A stretch of 48,407 nt of DNA from Streptomyces corynorhini. Lineage in GTDB: Bacteria; Actinomycetota; Actinomycetes; Streptomycetales; Streptomycetaceae. The translations under genes were made by a program, and so were the position numbers. Below, piece by piece: positions 8,428 through 16,174 of this stretch (position 1 is its first letter; each line of letters starts with the position of its first letter). The stretch is taken from positions 1 to 48,407 of the forward strand of contig NZ_QQNA01000057.1 in the NCBI RefSeq assembly GCF_003346515.1. The letters run 5' to 3'. The notes under the pieces are model-generated. The model saw only the letters and a program-made list of their open reading frames with translations. It ran no database searches and was not told where the DNA came from.

Positions 8428-9537
8428 ATGGACGCGGATCGCGAAGACACGACGGCCGGGAACCCCCAGGGCGCGCACCGGGCGCACGGCTCTCACGGCA
8501 GGCGCGGCACCGCCGCCGAGAAGTGGGCCGCCTTCACGGCGTCCCCGTTCCTGCCCGCGGTCGTCCTGGTCTTCATCCTCGCGGCGGCGGCCGGGCTCTT
8601 CGCCGGTTCGTACACGTACAACATGGCCAATCCCACACCCCACCGGATTCCGGCGGCCGTGGTGGGGCCGACCGGCACTCCGCAGGCGCGCGCCTTCGTG
8701 AACGGCATGGAGAAGGCGCTCGACGCCTCGCTCGAACTGCACCGCTACCCCGGCGGGAAGGCGGCACGCGAGGGTGTGGAGCAGCAGGAGGTGTTCGCGG
8801 TACTCACCTTCCGGCCGCGCGTGGTCGACTTCGCCGTGGCCGGGGCCGCCGGGGCCTCGGTGGCACAGGTCCTCACCGAGACGGCGCCCGTCGTGGCCAG
8901 GAGCGTGGGGGTGCCCGTACGGATCAGCGACATCAAGCCGCTCCAGAAGGGCGATCCGCGCGGGCTGGCGCTCTTCTACATCTCGCTGGCGGCCGTGATC
9001 ATCGGCTTCGTGGGCGCCATCCAGCTGAGCGTGCACGCGCGCGGGCTCGATCCGGCCGAGCGGATCGCCTTCACGATCGCCTACTCCCTGCTCGGCGCGT
9101 TCGCGATCGCCTCGGTGGTGGACTGGTGGCTGGGCGCGCTGCGGCTGCCCTTCCTGGAGTCCTGGCTGATCCTGGCGTTCACGATGTTCACCTCGGGCAT
9201 GGTCTTCACGATGTTCAACACCCTGATCGGGCGGTGGGCGATGCTGCCGACCTGGGGTCTGATGGTGCTCCTGGGCAATCCCTCCTCGGGCGGGGCGGTC
9301 TCCTGGCCGCTGCTGCCCTCGCTGCTCGGCCACATCGGGCGCTGGCTGCCGCCGGGCGCGTCGATCAACGCGCAGCACACCGCCGTGTACTTCGGGAGCG
9401 CCCAGCACGTCTTCCCGTTCGCCGTGCTGGCGGGATGGTGCCTCGTCTCGACGGCGGTGTTCTGGTTCTGGCGCCACCGGCATCCGGGCGGCAGGGAGCA
9501 CACCCCCGCGCACGCGGCGGAACAGGCTCCGGCGTGA
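8428..9537 (+). CDS. DUF3533/ABC-2-like integral membrane protein
   Basis: A 369-aa protein with one N-terminal membrane helix (about 42-63, LPAVVLVFILAAAAGLF), an outer-face domain of about 120 residues (IPAAVVGPTGTPQARAFVNG), then five helices starting LALFYISLAAVIIGFVGAI and ending WCLVSTAVFWFW. This layout is that of YhgE/Pip, SNG1 and DUF3533 proteins, which look like ABC-2 permeases without a cognate ATPase; here too no ATPase gene is adjacent. The C-terminal tail is His/Ala-rich. An in-frame ATG at 8407 is an alternative start; at 8428, TACGGT (8416-8421) lies six bases before the ATG. Role not known; export or envelope function is inferred. Confidence 0.75.
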   Translation: MDADREDTTAGNPQGAHRAHGSHGRRGTAAEKWAAFTASPFLPAVVLVFILAAAAGLFAGSYTYNMANPTPHRIPAAVVGPTGTPQARAFVNGMEKALDASLELHRYPGGKAAREGVEQQEVFAVLTFRPRVVDFAVAGAAGASVAQVLTETAPVVARSVGVPVRISDIKPLQKGDPRGLALFYISLAAVIIGFVGAIQLSVHARGLDPAERIAFTIAYSLLGAFAIASVVDWWLGALRLPFLESWLILAFTMFTSGMVFTMFNTLIGRWAMLPTWGLMVLLGNPSSGGAVSWPLLPSLLGHIGRWLPPGASINAQHTAVYFGSAQHVFPFAVLAGWCLVSTAVFWFWRHRHPGGREHTPAHAAEQAPA

Positions 9538-9645
9538 GCGGGCGCCGGGGCCGCCACCGGACGGTGTGATGCGTCACAGCCCGGAAGAAGATCGCCGCCG
9601 ACCGGAGTAGAGGTACCGAACAGCGGCAATACGTACGGGAAAGAC

Positions 9646-10455
9646 GTGTCGGACGAGGGCGGAGTGAGCGGTGTGGAGCGGGACAAAAGAGACTCACAGT
9701 CGGTGGCGGGGGCTCCATGCTGGGTGACGCTGCTCGCACGTGAACTGCCCGCGTCCCAGGCGTTCTACGGGGATGTCCTGGGCTGGACCTACCGGCCCGC
9801 CGGGCTGGGCGACGACTTCTGTGTGGCGCTCTCCGACGGGCAGCCCGTCGCGGGGATCGGGGCGCTGGCCTCCTCGCTCCAGGTCGCGGTCGCCTGGACG
9901 CCGTACTTCGCGGTGGCCGATGTGGACGCCGCCGCCGCGCGGATCAGGGAGCGCGGCGCGACCGTCGCGGTGGGGCCGCTGGCCTTCCACTCGGGCCGGG
10001 CGGCGCTGGCCGCCGACCCGGACGGCGCGGCCTTCGGCATCTGGGAGGGCGCCGTGCGCTCCGACTGGACCGTGGGACGCGGATCGGCCCCGGCCTGGCT
10101 GGAGTTGCGCACCCGCGACATCGATGACGCCGCCCGCTTCTACGGCGAGGTCCTCGGCTGGGCGCCGAAGTCCGAGGAGGGGTACGCCCTCACCCGGGAG
10201 GAGGATCACGCGGTGCTGAGCCAGGACGAGCAGGTCGTCGCGAAGATCCGGGACGGAGCCGTGCAGGCTTCGGCGGATCCCTCGCTCCGGCCCCGGTGGC
10301 ACGTCTACTACCGGGTGCCGGAGGTGTCGGGTTCGGTGGCCGCCGCACTGAACAGCGGGGGTGTCCTCGTCTCGCCGCACGACGCCTCGTCCGCCCTGCG
10401 GGAGGCGACCCTGCGCGACCCGGACGGTGCGCTGTTCACCGTGACAGCGGGCTGA
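9646..10455 (+). CDS. VOC family protein with two glyoxalase/bleomycin-resistance domains
   Basis: A 269-aa soluble protein made of two tandem vicinal-oxygen-chelate modules. The first runs about 24-135 (WVTLLARELPASQAFYGDVL, then GWTY, ADPDGAAFGIWE); the second about 146-268 (WLELRTRDIDDAARFYGEVL, then GW, RDPDGALFTVTAG). The repeated F-Y-G-x-V-L-G-W and D-P-D-G-A signatures are diagnostic. The canonical metal ligands (His/Glu) are not clearly kept, so catalysis is uncertain; family members range from lyases to drug-binding proteins. Start GTG at 9646 follows GGGAAAGAC. A strong hairpin lies 15 bp past the stop. Confidence 0.88.
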   Translation: MSDEGGVSGVERDKRDSQSVAGAPCWVTLLARELPASQAFYGDVLGWTYRPAGLGDDFCVALSDGQPVAGIGALASSLQVAVAWTPYFAVADVDAAAARIRERGATVAVGPLAFHSGRAALAADPDGAAFGIWEGAVRSDWTVGRGSAPAWLELRTRDIDDAARFYGEVLGWAPKSEEGYALTREEDHAVLSQDEQVVAKIRDGAVQASADPSLRPRWHVYYRVPEVSGSVAAALNSGGVLVSPHDASSALREATLRDPDGALFTVTAG

Positions 10456-10467
10456 ACGTGTCAACAC

Positions 10468-10514
10468 GGTGGGTCAACCATCACTCTCCACTCCAGGGTG
10501 ATGGTTGACCCGTC
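10468..10514. terminator. Bidirectional terminator-like hairpin
   Basis: Perfect 14-bp arms gggtcaaccatcac (10471-10484) and gtgatggttgaccc (10498-10511) with a 13-bp spacer; wobble pairs extend the stem by about three. It sits between the VOC gene and the convergent GvpU-like gene, and its lower G+C is unusual for a terminator here. Confidence 0.7.
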
Positions 10515-10633
10515 GTGCCCATGTGGCGTGTGTGTACTCATGTGGCGCGTGGGGAGCAACCGGTCCGGAGCCGGCCACCGCCCGCTGACCGCCGTCGCGT
10601 CCGCCGCCCCGCCGATCGCCGTCGCGTCCGCTC

Positions 10634-11044
10634 CTATTCCGGACGGCCCAGCGCCCAGCCGGCGACATCGGCGAGCCGGCCGCGCCAGACGGGCAGTTCG
10701 ATGCCGTCCGGGCGGCCCGCGGCGGTCAGCGTGACCTTGCGCAGATGGATCCACCGGGGCAGCAGGTGGGAGCCGTCCTCGCCGCGCACCTCGTCGACGG
10801 CCTCGTCCACGGCCTCGGGGAACCGGGCCAGCAGCTCCGTACCGTCGGCACGGACCCGGTGCAGCGCCTCGGCCCAGTCGGCCTTCCAGGCGTCCCTGGT
10901 GATCAGATCGCCGTGGACCAGCCCTCCCGGCACGTTGAGGGTGACCGGCAGTCCGGCGCCCGGATCCTCCCCCAGGAGCCTGATCAGCATCTGGAGCTGG
11001 AGGTCGGGGACCGGTTCGGTGAGGGCGGGAATCTGCGTCGTCAT
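10634..11044 (-). CDS. GvpU-like protein (orphan gas-vesicle accessory family)
   Basis: A 136-aa soluble protein. The core LQMLIRLLGED, LPVTLNVPGGLVHGDLITRD and HLLPRWIHLRKVTLTAAG resembles the GvpU family, small proteins named from Bacillus gas-vesicle clusters but also found alone in actinomycetes. No other gvp gene is in the window, so the role need not concern vesicles. ATG at 11044 (MTTQIPALTEPVPDLQLQML) is preferred over a longer frame to 11203 that overlaps the next gene and has low-complexity text. It lies downstream of, and on the same strand as, the zinc-finger gene (gap about 92 bp), so the two may be co-transcribed. Confidence 0.55.
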   Translation of the reverse strand: MTTQIPALTEPVPDLQLQMLIRLLGEDPGAGLPVTLNVPGGLVHGDLITRDAWKADWAEALHRVRADGTELLARFPEAVDEAVDEVRGEDGSHLLPRWIHLRKVTLTAAGRPDGIELPVWRGRLADVAGWALGRPE

Positions 11045-11136
11045 GGTGACGACCTGCCCCGGGAACGGCCCGGCACTCCCCGTCGAGCGGGCCGGGATAC
11101 GCCGCACGGGTGAGCGGCGCGCGGACGGCGCCCCAC

Positions 11137-11454
11137 TCAGGCCACTCTCTCCGGGGGAATGCCCTCGACCTCGAAGACCAGCTCGTCCTCGTAACACCAC
11201 CACCAGCCCTCACCGGGCTCGTACGAACGGATGAGCGGGTGCCCGGTGGCGTCGTGGTGCGCGGTGGCGTGCTTGTTCTTGGAGGAGTCGCAGCAGCCGA
11301 TGTGCCCGCAGGTCTGACATTCGCGCAGGTGAACCCAGGTGTCGCCGAGCGCGACGCACTCGGGGCAGCTGTCGGCGCTGTCCGGGGTCACCGGCTCGAC
11401 ATCCGCGAGATGGGGGCAGATGGGGCCACCGAACCCCATTTCACTGTTCGTCAT
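11137..11454 (-). CDS. UBP-type zinc finger protein
   Basis: A 105-aa protein dominated by a single ZnF-UBP domain. Putative zinc ligands: CPHL, CPECV, CQTCGHIGCCDSS, and HATAHHDATGH, in the order seen in eukaryotic USP/HDAC6-type fingers. Family knowledge: in eukaryotes these bind the free C-terminus of ubiquitin; in Streptomyces, where there is no ubiquitin, the ligand is unknown. ATG at 11454 directly follows an in-frame GTG at 11457, so either could be used. C-terminal EGWWWCYEDELVFEVEG is conserved-looking in bacterial members. Divergent from the lipoprotein gene. Confidence 0.9.
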   Translation of the reverse strand: MTNSEMGFGGPICPHLADVEPVTPDSADSCPECVALGDTWVHLRECQTCGHIGCCDSSKNKHATAHHDATGHPLIRSYEPGEGWWWCYEDELVFEVEGIPPERVA

Positions 11455-11654
11455 CACGCCGCCGCCCGTCCGACCGCACAGGTCTCCTCGGATCCGTAGC
11501 CCTTTTTGTCACCGTACGACCGCCTCCCCTTCGCCGCCAGCAGGACGTGGCGGGCGGGGGCCGCCGAGAGCGCCTTGACAGCCGCCCGACGGCGGAGAAG
11601 TCTGGACATTTCCGGTCCGGACGGCGACCGGCAGGGGGACCGGGGGGACATGTC

Positions 11655-12638
11655 GTGGGCGGTACTCGTACGCGCGGAACGGGGACGTCGGCCGGTGGGG
11701 GCAGGGCGGTCGCCCCGGGCGCCACGCCCGCTCTCGCCCTCTGCGCCCTGCTCTCCCTCGCCCTCGCAGCCTGCGGATCCGGAGACGGCGACGGCGCTCC
11801 CGACGCCCCGACCTCGGCGGTGACCGGCGCGCCCGCGCCGCCGACGGTCTCCCCCGCCGGGTACCGGCAGTCGCTGGACCGCGCCCTGAAGCCGGTGGAC
11901 GCGGCGGTGCGCGCGATGAACCGGGCGAACGGGGGCAGCGCGCCGAGCGAGACCTTCGCGCGCGCCTCGGACGCGGCCGGGACCGCCGCCGACACCCTGC
12001 TGGAGACCCCCGCGCCGGACGACGCCGCGACCGCCCACGTACGTCTGGCCACGGCGCTGCGCGCCCTGAGCGGGAGCCTGGAGAAGGCGGGGACGGCCCA
12101 CGGCAGATGCGTCGCCCCGCCCCGGGTGGCGCTGGCCTCGACCGGCGGTGCGGCCGGTCTGCGCGAGGCGAGCGCCGCGCTCTCCGGCCTGGGCTATCCC
12201 GTCCGCGTCGCACTTCCGCGTACGGAGAGGCCCCAGCACCGCAGACTCGGCAACGGAACGCTCGTACGGGACAACGGCCGCGCGGGACTGGGCCGGCTCA
12301 CCGTCGACAACGGCACGTCCTCGGACGCGGTGGTGTCGCTGACCAGGGGCAGGAGCACCGCCTTCAGCGCCTATGTCCGCAAGGGCGGGAGCGCGACGGT
12401 CCGCGCGGTCGACGACGGCTCGTACACCGTGTACGTCGCCTCGGGCGCCGACTGGAACCCGGCGAAGAGGTCCTTCACCCGTGGCTGCGTCTTCCAGAGG
12501 TTCGATGACAAGGCGGCGTTCCGGACCGTCGCGGTGACCGGCGGGACGCAGTACACGGTGCTGACGTACTCGCTGGCCAAGTCGCTCGGCGGGAACGCCG
12601 CCACCAGCGAGGTGCCCGAGGACGGGTTCCCGTCCTGA
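11655..12638 (+). CDS. Putative secreted lipoprotein, unknown function
   Basis: About 327 aa. A basic N-terminus and hydrophobic stretch (ATPALALCALLSLALAAC) end in a lipobox L-A-A-C, so it should be lipidated and held on the outer face of the membrane. The mature part begins with a Gly/Asp/Pro-rich linker, a helical region (residues about 75-190, many Ala) and a C-terminal beta-rich part (SDAVVSLTRGRSTAFSAYVR, GSYTVYVASGADWNPAKRSF) that looks like an immunoglobulin-like or jelly-roll domain. I do not recognise a named family. Start GTG at 11655 was chosen because GGGGGGA lies 7 bases upstream and it gives a sensible signal; the frame is open from 11547. A C/G-rich hairpin follows the stop. 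Confidence 0.75.
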   Translation: MGGTRTRGTGTSAGGGRAVAPGATPALALCALLSLALAACGSGDGDGAPDAPTSAVTGAPAPPTVSPAGYRQSLDRALKPVDAAVRAMNRANGGSAPSETFARASDAAGTAADTLLETPAPDDAATAHVRLATALRALSGSLEKAGTAHGRCVAPPRVALASTGGAAGLREASAALSGLGYPVRVALPRTERPQHRRLGNGTLVRDNGRAGLGRLTVDNGTSSDAVVSLTRGRSTAFSAYVRKGGSATVRAVDDGSYTVYVASGADWNPAKRSFTRGCVFQRFDDKAAFRTVAVTGGTQYTVLTYSLAKSLGGNAATSEVPEDGFPS

Positions 12639-12649
12639 CGCCCGGCCCG

Positions 12650-12666
12650 CGGCCCCCCGGGGGCCG
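12650..12666. terminator. G/C-only hairpin between convergent genes
   Basis: cggccccc/gggggccg (8-bp arms, one central base so the real loop must be larger) lies 12 bp beyond the lipoprotein stop and about 60 bp from the stop of the convergent deacetylase. Likely a transcription end in a GC-rich genome without a U tract. Confidence 0.5.
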
Positions 12667-12680
12667 GGGTCCGGCTCCGC

Positions 12681-12740
12681 GCGCCGGTCAGGGCTGGTCA
12701 GCGCTGGTCAGCGCTGGTCGGGGCCGGTCAGGGCCGGTAG
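12681..12740. repeat. Six tandem 10-bp repeats (consensus GSGCYGGTCA)
   Basis: Six consecutive decamers: gcgccggtca, gggctggtca, gcgctggtca, gcgctggtcg, gggccggtca, gggccggtag. The array runs into the last codons and stop of the deacetylase gene (stop 12728-12730). Confidence 0.85.
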
Positions 12741-13522
12741 ACCTTGCCGGGCTCGGGCGTGCCAGGCGCCAGCAGTTCGGGGACCGTGACGAAGGTGTAG
12801 CCGCGCTTCTTCAGCTCGTCGATGATGCCGGGCACGGCGGGCACCGTGCCGTCGTAGATGTCGTGCAGCAGGATGATGCCGTCGCGGTCCGCCTGGTCCA
12901 GGATGCGCTTCTCGATGAGGGCGGAGTCGGTGGTGGAGTAGTCCTTGGCGGTGGCGCTCCACAGCACCTGCGCCAGACCGAGTTCGCGCGACACGTCGGT
13001 GACGGCGTCGTCGGTACGGCCCTGCGGCGGGCGCATCAGCGTCGGCCGGTGACCGGTGATCTTCGCTATCGCGTCCTGGGTGCGTTCCAGCTCCTCGCGC
13101 ACCGCGTCGGAACCGATGTCGGTCAGGATCTTGTGCGACCAGGTGTGGTTGGCGATCTCATGACCCTCGTCGGCTTCCCGTTTGACCAGTTCCGGGTGTT
13201 TGACGACATGGTTCTTGCCGAGCAGGAAGAAGGTGGCGCGCACCTTCTTCTCCTTGAGTATGTCGAGGAGTAGGGGCGTGTGTTCGCTCGGGCCCGCGTC
13301 GAACGTGAGGGCTATGCAGCGCTCCTCGGCGCAGTCGACCCCTGCCCCCGCCCCGGCCCCGGCCGCGCCGTCGGCGGCAGCGGCAGCGGGATGCGCGCGG
13401 GCATCGGCGGGCGAGGTGACGTCGTACGACGAGCAGCCGCTGAGCACCGACGTCAGACAGGCGGCGACCACCAGCGCCGCGGCGGCCCCCCGTGACGTGG
13501 AGGTCGTGGTCTTCCGTGGCAT
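12728..13522 (-). CDS. Polysaccharide deacetylase (NodB/CE4) lipoprotein
   Basis: 264 aa. The signal peptide (AAAALVVAACLTSVLSGC) ends in a lipobox L-S-G-C, so it is a lipid-anchored envelope enzyme, expected to remove N-acetyl groups from peptidoglycan or chitin-like polymers. CE4 motifs in order: TFDAGPSEHTP (motif 1), NHTWSHK (H-x3-H, metal ligands), RPPQGRT (motif 3), and a C-terminal IILLHDIY. In motif 1 the usual T-F-D-D-G reads T-F-D-A-G, so one metal-binding Asp is Ala. Similar variants occur in Streptomyces paralogues and may change or weaken metal use. ATG at 13522 has GAGGGAA six bases upstream. On the minus strand a TATAGT box lies at 13575-13580. Confidence 0.9.
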   Translation of the reverse strand: MPRKTTTSTSRGAAAALVVAACLTSVLSGCSSYDVTSPADARAHPAAAAADGAAGAGAGAGVDCAEERCIALTFDAGPSEHTPLLLDILKEKKVRATFFLLGKNHVVKHPELVKREADEGHEIANHTWSHKILTDIGSDAVREELERTQDAIAKITGHRPTLMRPPQGRTDDAVTDVSRELGLAQVLWSATAKDYSTTDSALIEKRILDQADRDGIILLHDIYDGTVPAVPGIIDELKKRGYTFVTVPELLAPGTPEPGKVYRP

Positions 13523-13577
13523 GACTGTTCCCTCTTCCGATGAGCTTCCGAGGAGCCGGGGGCGGCCCGCGCACGAC

Positions 13578-13594
13578 TATACCTACGATGTATA
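13578..13594. promoter_or_regulatory. AT-rich inverted repeat near the deacetylase promoter
   Basis: tatac (13578-13582) and gtata (13590-13594) are complementary, 7 bp apart, in the most AT-rich stretch of the neighbourhood and next to a minus-strand TATAGT. It could be part of a promoter/operator about 60-70 bp before the deacetylase ATG. Confidence 0.35.
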
Positions 13595-13785
13595 CATGCC
13601 GTGCATAGTGAGTCGGAGGCGTACCGGGAACATTCGACAGTGGCTCGCCGTTGGACGGAGTGAGGGTGTGGATGGAACTGAGTCCCCGGGCCCCATAAGG
13701 AATCGCCCGTGGGGAAGATCGTTCGGCTGAAGCCCCACGGAGCCCATCGCCGCGAGGCGACCGCCATCCACATCCTTCCTCGATC

Positions 13786-13820
13786 GACCCCGACCGGCGT
13801 CCCCCCGTCCGGTCGGGGTC
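13786..13820 (+). terminator. Strong hairpin upstream of the hypothetical gene (terminator or attenuator)
   Basis: Perfect 12-bp arms gaccccgaccgg (13786-13797) and ccggtcggggtc (13809-13820), 11-bp loop, followed by tctctctg. It stands 27-48 bases before the two possible starts of the next gene, so it either ends a short upstream transcript or attenuates the gene. Confidence 0.6.
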
Positions 13821-13867
13821 TCTCTGTGGCACGACGGGAGGCGTCTGTGGCACCACGGGAGGCGGAA

Positions 13868-14338
13868 GTGACGCAGGAGTCCGACGGCTTCGAGGCGGCC
13901 ACCGGGGACGGCCCGACACCGGGAGCCGGGCCCCGGGCGCGGGAGGCCGAGGTGCGCACCGCGTTCGAGGGGCTGCTCCAGATCCGGCGGCTGACCCACA
14001 CCGGGCCCGGCGATCCGGCCTCGGCTCCGGCCGCCTGGGAACGGCGGCTCCCGGTGCGCGCCGTGGCGCTGGCGCTGGAGGCCGCCGGGCTGGCGGCCTC
14101 CGCGGTGGACGGCGCGGGCCTGCGGACCGCCACGGGCTACCGGGTGACGGCCGGGGAACGGCCCGCCACCGTACGGGTGGAGTGGCTCGGGCCGCCCGGC
14201 GGCGGGGCCGCGCGGCAGGAGGAGCGCGCGCTCACCGAGTGCGCCGGGGTGCTGGCGCGGCTGGGCTGGGAGGCCCTGCTCTACCGGGGGCCGGGGAAGC
14301 GGCGCTTCCTGGAGGTGGAGCCGGGAGCCACCGCCTGA
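13868..14338 (+). CDS. Hypothetical protein (Streptomyces-type, about 156 aa)
   Basis: Not recognised. The protein has an acidic N-terminus and a compact C-terminal half: AWERRLPVRAVALALEAAGL, LRTATGYRVTAGERPATVRV, LTECAGVLARLGWEALLYRG, GKRRFLEVEPG. The alternating helix-strand pattern resembles a small alpha/beta domain. GTG at 13868 has GGGAGG five bases before it; a GTG at 13847 has the same context, because the segment gtggcacXacgggaggcg is duplicated. The open frame reaches 13709, but that part covers the hairpin at 13786-13820. No membrane or export signal. Confidence 0.7.
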   Translation: MTQESDGFEAATGDGPTPGAGPRAREAEVRTAFEGLLQIRRLTHTGPGDPASAPAAWERRLPVRAVALALEAAGLAASAVDGAGLRTATGYRVTAGERPATVRVEWLGPPGGGAARQEERALTECAGVLARLGWEALLYRGPGKRRFLEVEPGATA

Positions 14339-14556
14339 CGGGACACCGGGCCTCGCGTACGCCGGGAAGGTCGCGGCAGCGCCGGATCGGGCCGGCCGAC
14401 GGACTCCAGGAACACATCGACGCGCTCGCCGCCAAGTTCGCGCGGGAACCGGAGCGGTTCGATGTCGTCGTCGGATCGAATCCGTTCGGCGACGTCCTGA
14501 GCGATCTGGCCGCCGCGGTGGCGGGCGGCACCGGCATCGCCCCGGCCGCCCGTCTC

Positions 14557-14610
14557 GACCCCGAGGGCGCCTTCCCCTCCATGAACCCCGAGGGCGCCTT
14601 CCCCTCCACG
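14557..14610 (+). repeat. 27-bp tandem duplication in the dehydrogenase pseudogene
   Basis: Units 14557-14583 and 14584-14610 translate as DPEGAFPSM and NPEGAFPST; they share 22 exact bases at the same place in the unit. The period is nine codons, so the frame is kept. Confidence 0.9.
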
Positions 14611-14700
14611 TTCGAGCCCGTACACGGGTCGGCGCAAAACATCGTGGGACGAGGTGTCGCCGGGCCGCTCGGCGCGATCCGGTCGGCGGCCATGGCGCTC

Positions 14701-14736
14701 GGCCACCCGGGCCACCCGGGCCACCCGGGCCACCCG
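14701..14736 (+). repeat. Four perfect 9-bp tandem repeats (ggccacccg)
   Basis: In frame with the dehydrogenase remnant, encoding G-H-P four times, where an intact relative has a single H-L-G-H-P. Slippage expansion is the simple reading. Confidence 0.9.
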
Positions 14737-14911
14737 GAGGCGGCGGGGACCGTCACCGACGCGACGGCGGCCGGGCCGGCCGGGACCGAGGCCGCGCACC
14801 CCCGATCCGGGCGGTACGGCGAGCACCGACGCGTTCACGTCCGGGCCGATCGCGCGGATCGACGTGGCGGGGCGGCCGGTCCCCCCGTGACCGGCCGCCC
14901 CGCCACCCGCC

Positions 14912-16174
14912 TCAGCGGTTCACGGTCCACTTCTGGTTGGGCGTGCCCGCACAGGTCCAGATCTGGAGCTTGGTGCCGTTGGCCGAGCTGTTCCCGGTCG
15001 CGTCCATGCACTTGTCGGCCTGTACGTTCACGACGTCCCGCGCGCCGGAGATGCCCCAGCGCTGGTTTCCGCCGCCGTTGCAGTCCCACAGCTGGAGCTG
15101 GGCCCCGTCGGCCGTGCTGTTGCCCTTGACGTCGAGGCACTTGCCGAGCGCGCGGATCGAGCCGTCGGCGGCGACGGTCCACTTCTGGGCCGCCGTGCCG
15201 TTGCAGTCGTAGAGCTGCACCGCCGTGCCGTTCGCGGCGTTCGCGCCGTCCACGTCCACGCACTTGCCACCGAGACCGGTGATCGTGCCGCCGGACCCGC
15301 CGGAGCCGCTGTCGCTGGTGGTGACGCGCACGTAGTCCACGACGAGCTGCTGCGGGAAGGTGCTGCTGCCGTCGGGGTTGCCCGGCCATTCGCCGCCGAC
15401 GGCGAAGTTCAGGATCATGAAGAACGGCTTGTTGAACACCCAGTTGCGGCCGCCGAGGTCGGCCGGGGTGCGCCGCTGGTAGACATTGCCGTCGACGGAC
15501 CAGGTGACGGAGTCGGGGGCCCAGTCGACCGAGAAGGTGTGGAAGGCGTCGGCGAACGCCTGGCCGCCGGGCAGGGTGTAGCCCGCGCCGATGCCCGCAC
15601 CGCCGGAGTATCCGGGGCCGTGCAGCGTGCCATGGACGGTGCCGGGCTCGAAGCCGACGTTCTCCATGATGTCGATCTCACCGCTGTTGGGCCAGCCGAC
15701 GCTACCGATGTCGTCACCGAGCATCCAGAACGCGGGCCACATGCCCTGGCCGCGCGGGAGCTTCATCCGGGCCTCGACGTGTCCGTACGTGGAGGTGAAC
15801 TTCCCGGCCGTGTTGAGCCGGGCCGAGGTGTACTCGCACCGGCCGTACCAGCACTGGTAGTTGTTGGGGTTCTCCTTGCGGGCGGTGATGACCAGATTGC
15901 CCTGGCCGTCGAGGGCCGCGTTGCTGTTGCCCGAGGTGTAGTACTGGCGCTCACGGTTGTTGCCGCCGTTGTCGCCCGTCTCCAGCTGCCACTTGGAGCC
16001 GTCGACGGCCGCTCCGGCCGGACCGTCGAAGTCGTCGGAGAAGGTGACCGCGGCGGCCGCGGCGGGGGTCGCGTCCGACGGGGCCGCCGCAGCGGCGGGA
16101 ACCGCGGTCAGCACCCCCGTACACAACAGGGCGAGCGCGCAGAGCGCGGTTCGCCGTATCGGGGAGATACGCAC
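14912..16174 (-). CDS. Secreted endo-beta-1,3-glucanase (GH16) with C-terminal ricin-type lectin domain
   Basis: 420 aa. A Sec signal ([20 protein letters not shown] ... AAAAA) leads to a GH16 catalytic domain at about 43-285, with the E-x-D-x-x-E signature in GEIDIMENVG (Glu166 nucleophile, Asp168, Glu171 acid/base) and WPAFWMLGD before it. This is the laminarinase-type form, which cleaves beta-1,3-glucans of fungi, plants and algae. A Gly/Ser linker (GSGGSGG) joins a beta-trefoil ricin B (CBM13) domain at about 298-420 with three Q-x-W repeats (AQKW, NQRW, NQKW). Start is GTG at 16174; no strong ribosome site is seen. Divergent from the endonuclease gene. Confidence 0.95.
   Translation of the reverse strand: MRISPIRRTALCALALLCTGVLTAVPAAAAAPSDATPAAAAAVTFSDDFDGPAGAAVDGSKWQLETGDNGGNNRERQYYTSGNSNAALDGQGNLVITARKENPNNYQCWYGRCEYTSARLNTAGKFTSTYGHVEARMKLPRGQGMWPAFWMLGDDIGSVGWPNSGEIDIMENVGFEPGTVHGTLHGPGYSGGAGIGAGYTLPGGQAFADAFHTFSVDWAPDSVTWSVDGNVYQRRTPADLGGRNWVFNKPFFMILNFAVGGEWPGNPDGSSTFPQQLVVDYVRVTTSDSGSGGSGGTITGLGGKCVDVDGANAANGTAVQLYDCNGTAAQKWTVAADGSIRALGKCLDVKGNSTADGAQLQLWDCNGGGNQRWGISGARDVVNVQADKCMDATGNSSANGTKLQIWTCAGTPNQKWTVNR

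Larger units (their letters stand above)
14396..14890 (+). pseudogene. Decayed isopropylmalate/tartrate dehydrogenase-like gene, C-terminal fragment
   Basis: Only the C-terminal half of a beta-decarboxylating dehydrogenase is left. Diagnostic text: HIDALAAKFAREPERFDVVV, GSNPFGDVLSDLAAAVAGG, GIAPAARLDPEGAFPS, FEPVHGSAQNIVGRGVAGP. In intact enzymes D-x-x-x-D of the metal site and E-P-V-H-G-S-A are present, but the N-terminal half with the substrate arginines is gone and no start is seen. A 27-bp tandem duplication (14557-14610) breaks the F-P-S-M-F-E-P motif, four copies of ggccacccg (14701-14736) expand G-H-P, and the C-terminal R-T-P-D-x-G-G-T-A motif continues in another frame near 14800 to a stop at 14890. 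Confidence 0.85.

Noticed and set aside
7489..9513. 674-codon minus-strand frame opposite the TSUP and DUF3533-like genes
   Set aside because: Antisense shadow rich in His, Arg and Gln; both real genes on the plus strand have clear membrane patterns.
12681..12740. Decamer array considered as a CRISPR-type array
   Set aside because: The units are directly tandem with no spacers and are too short.
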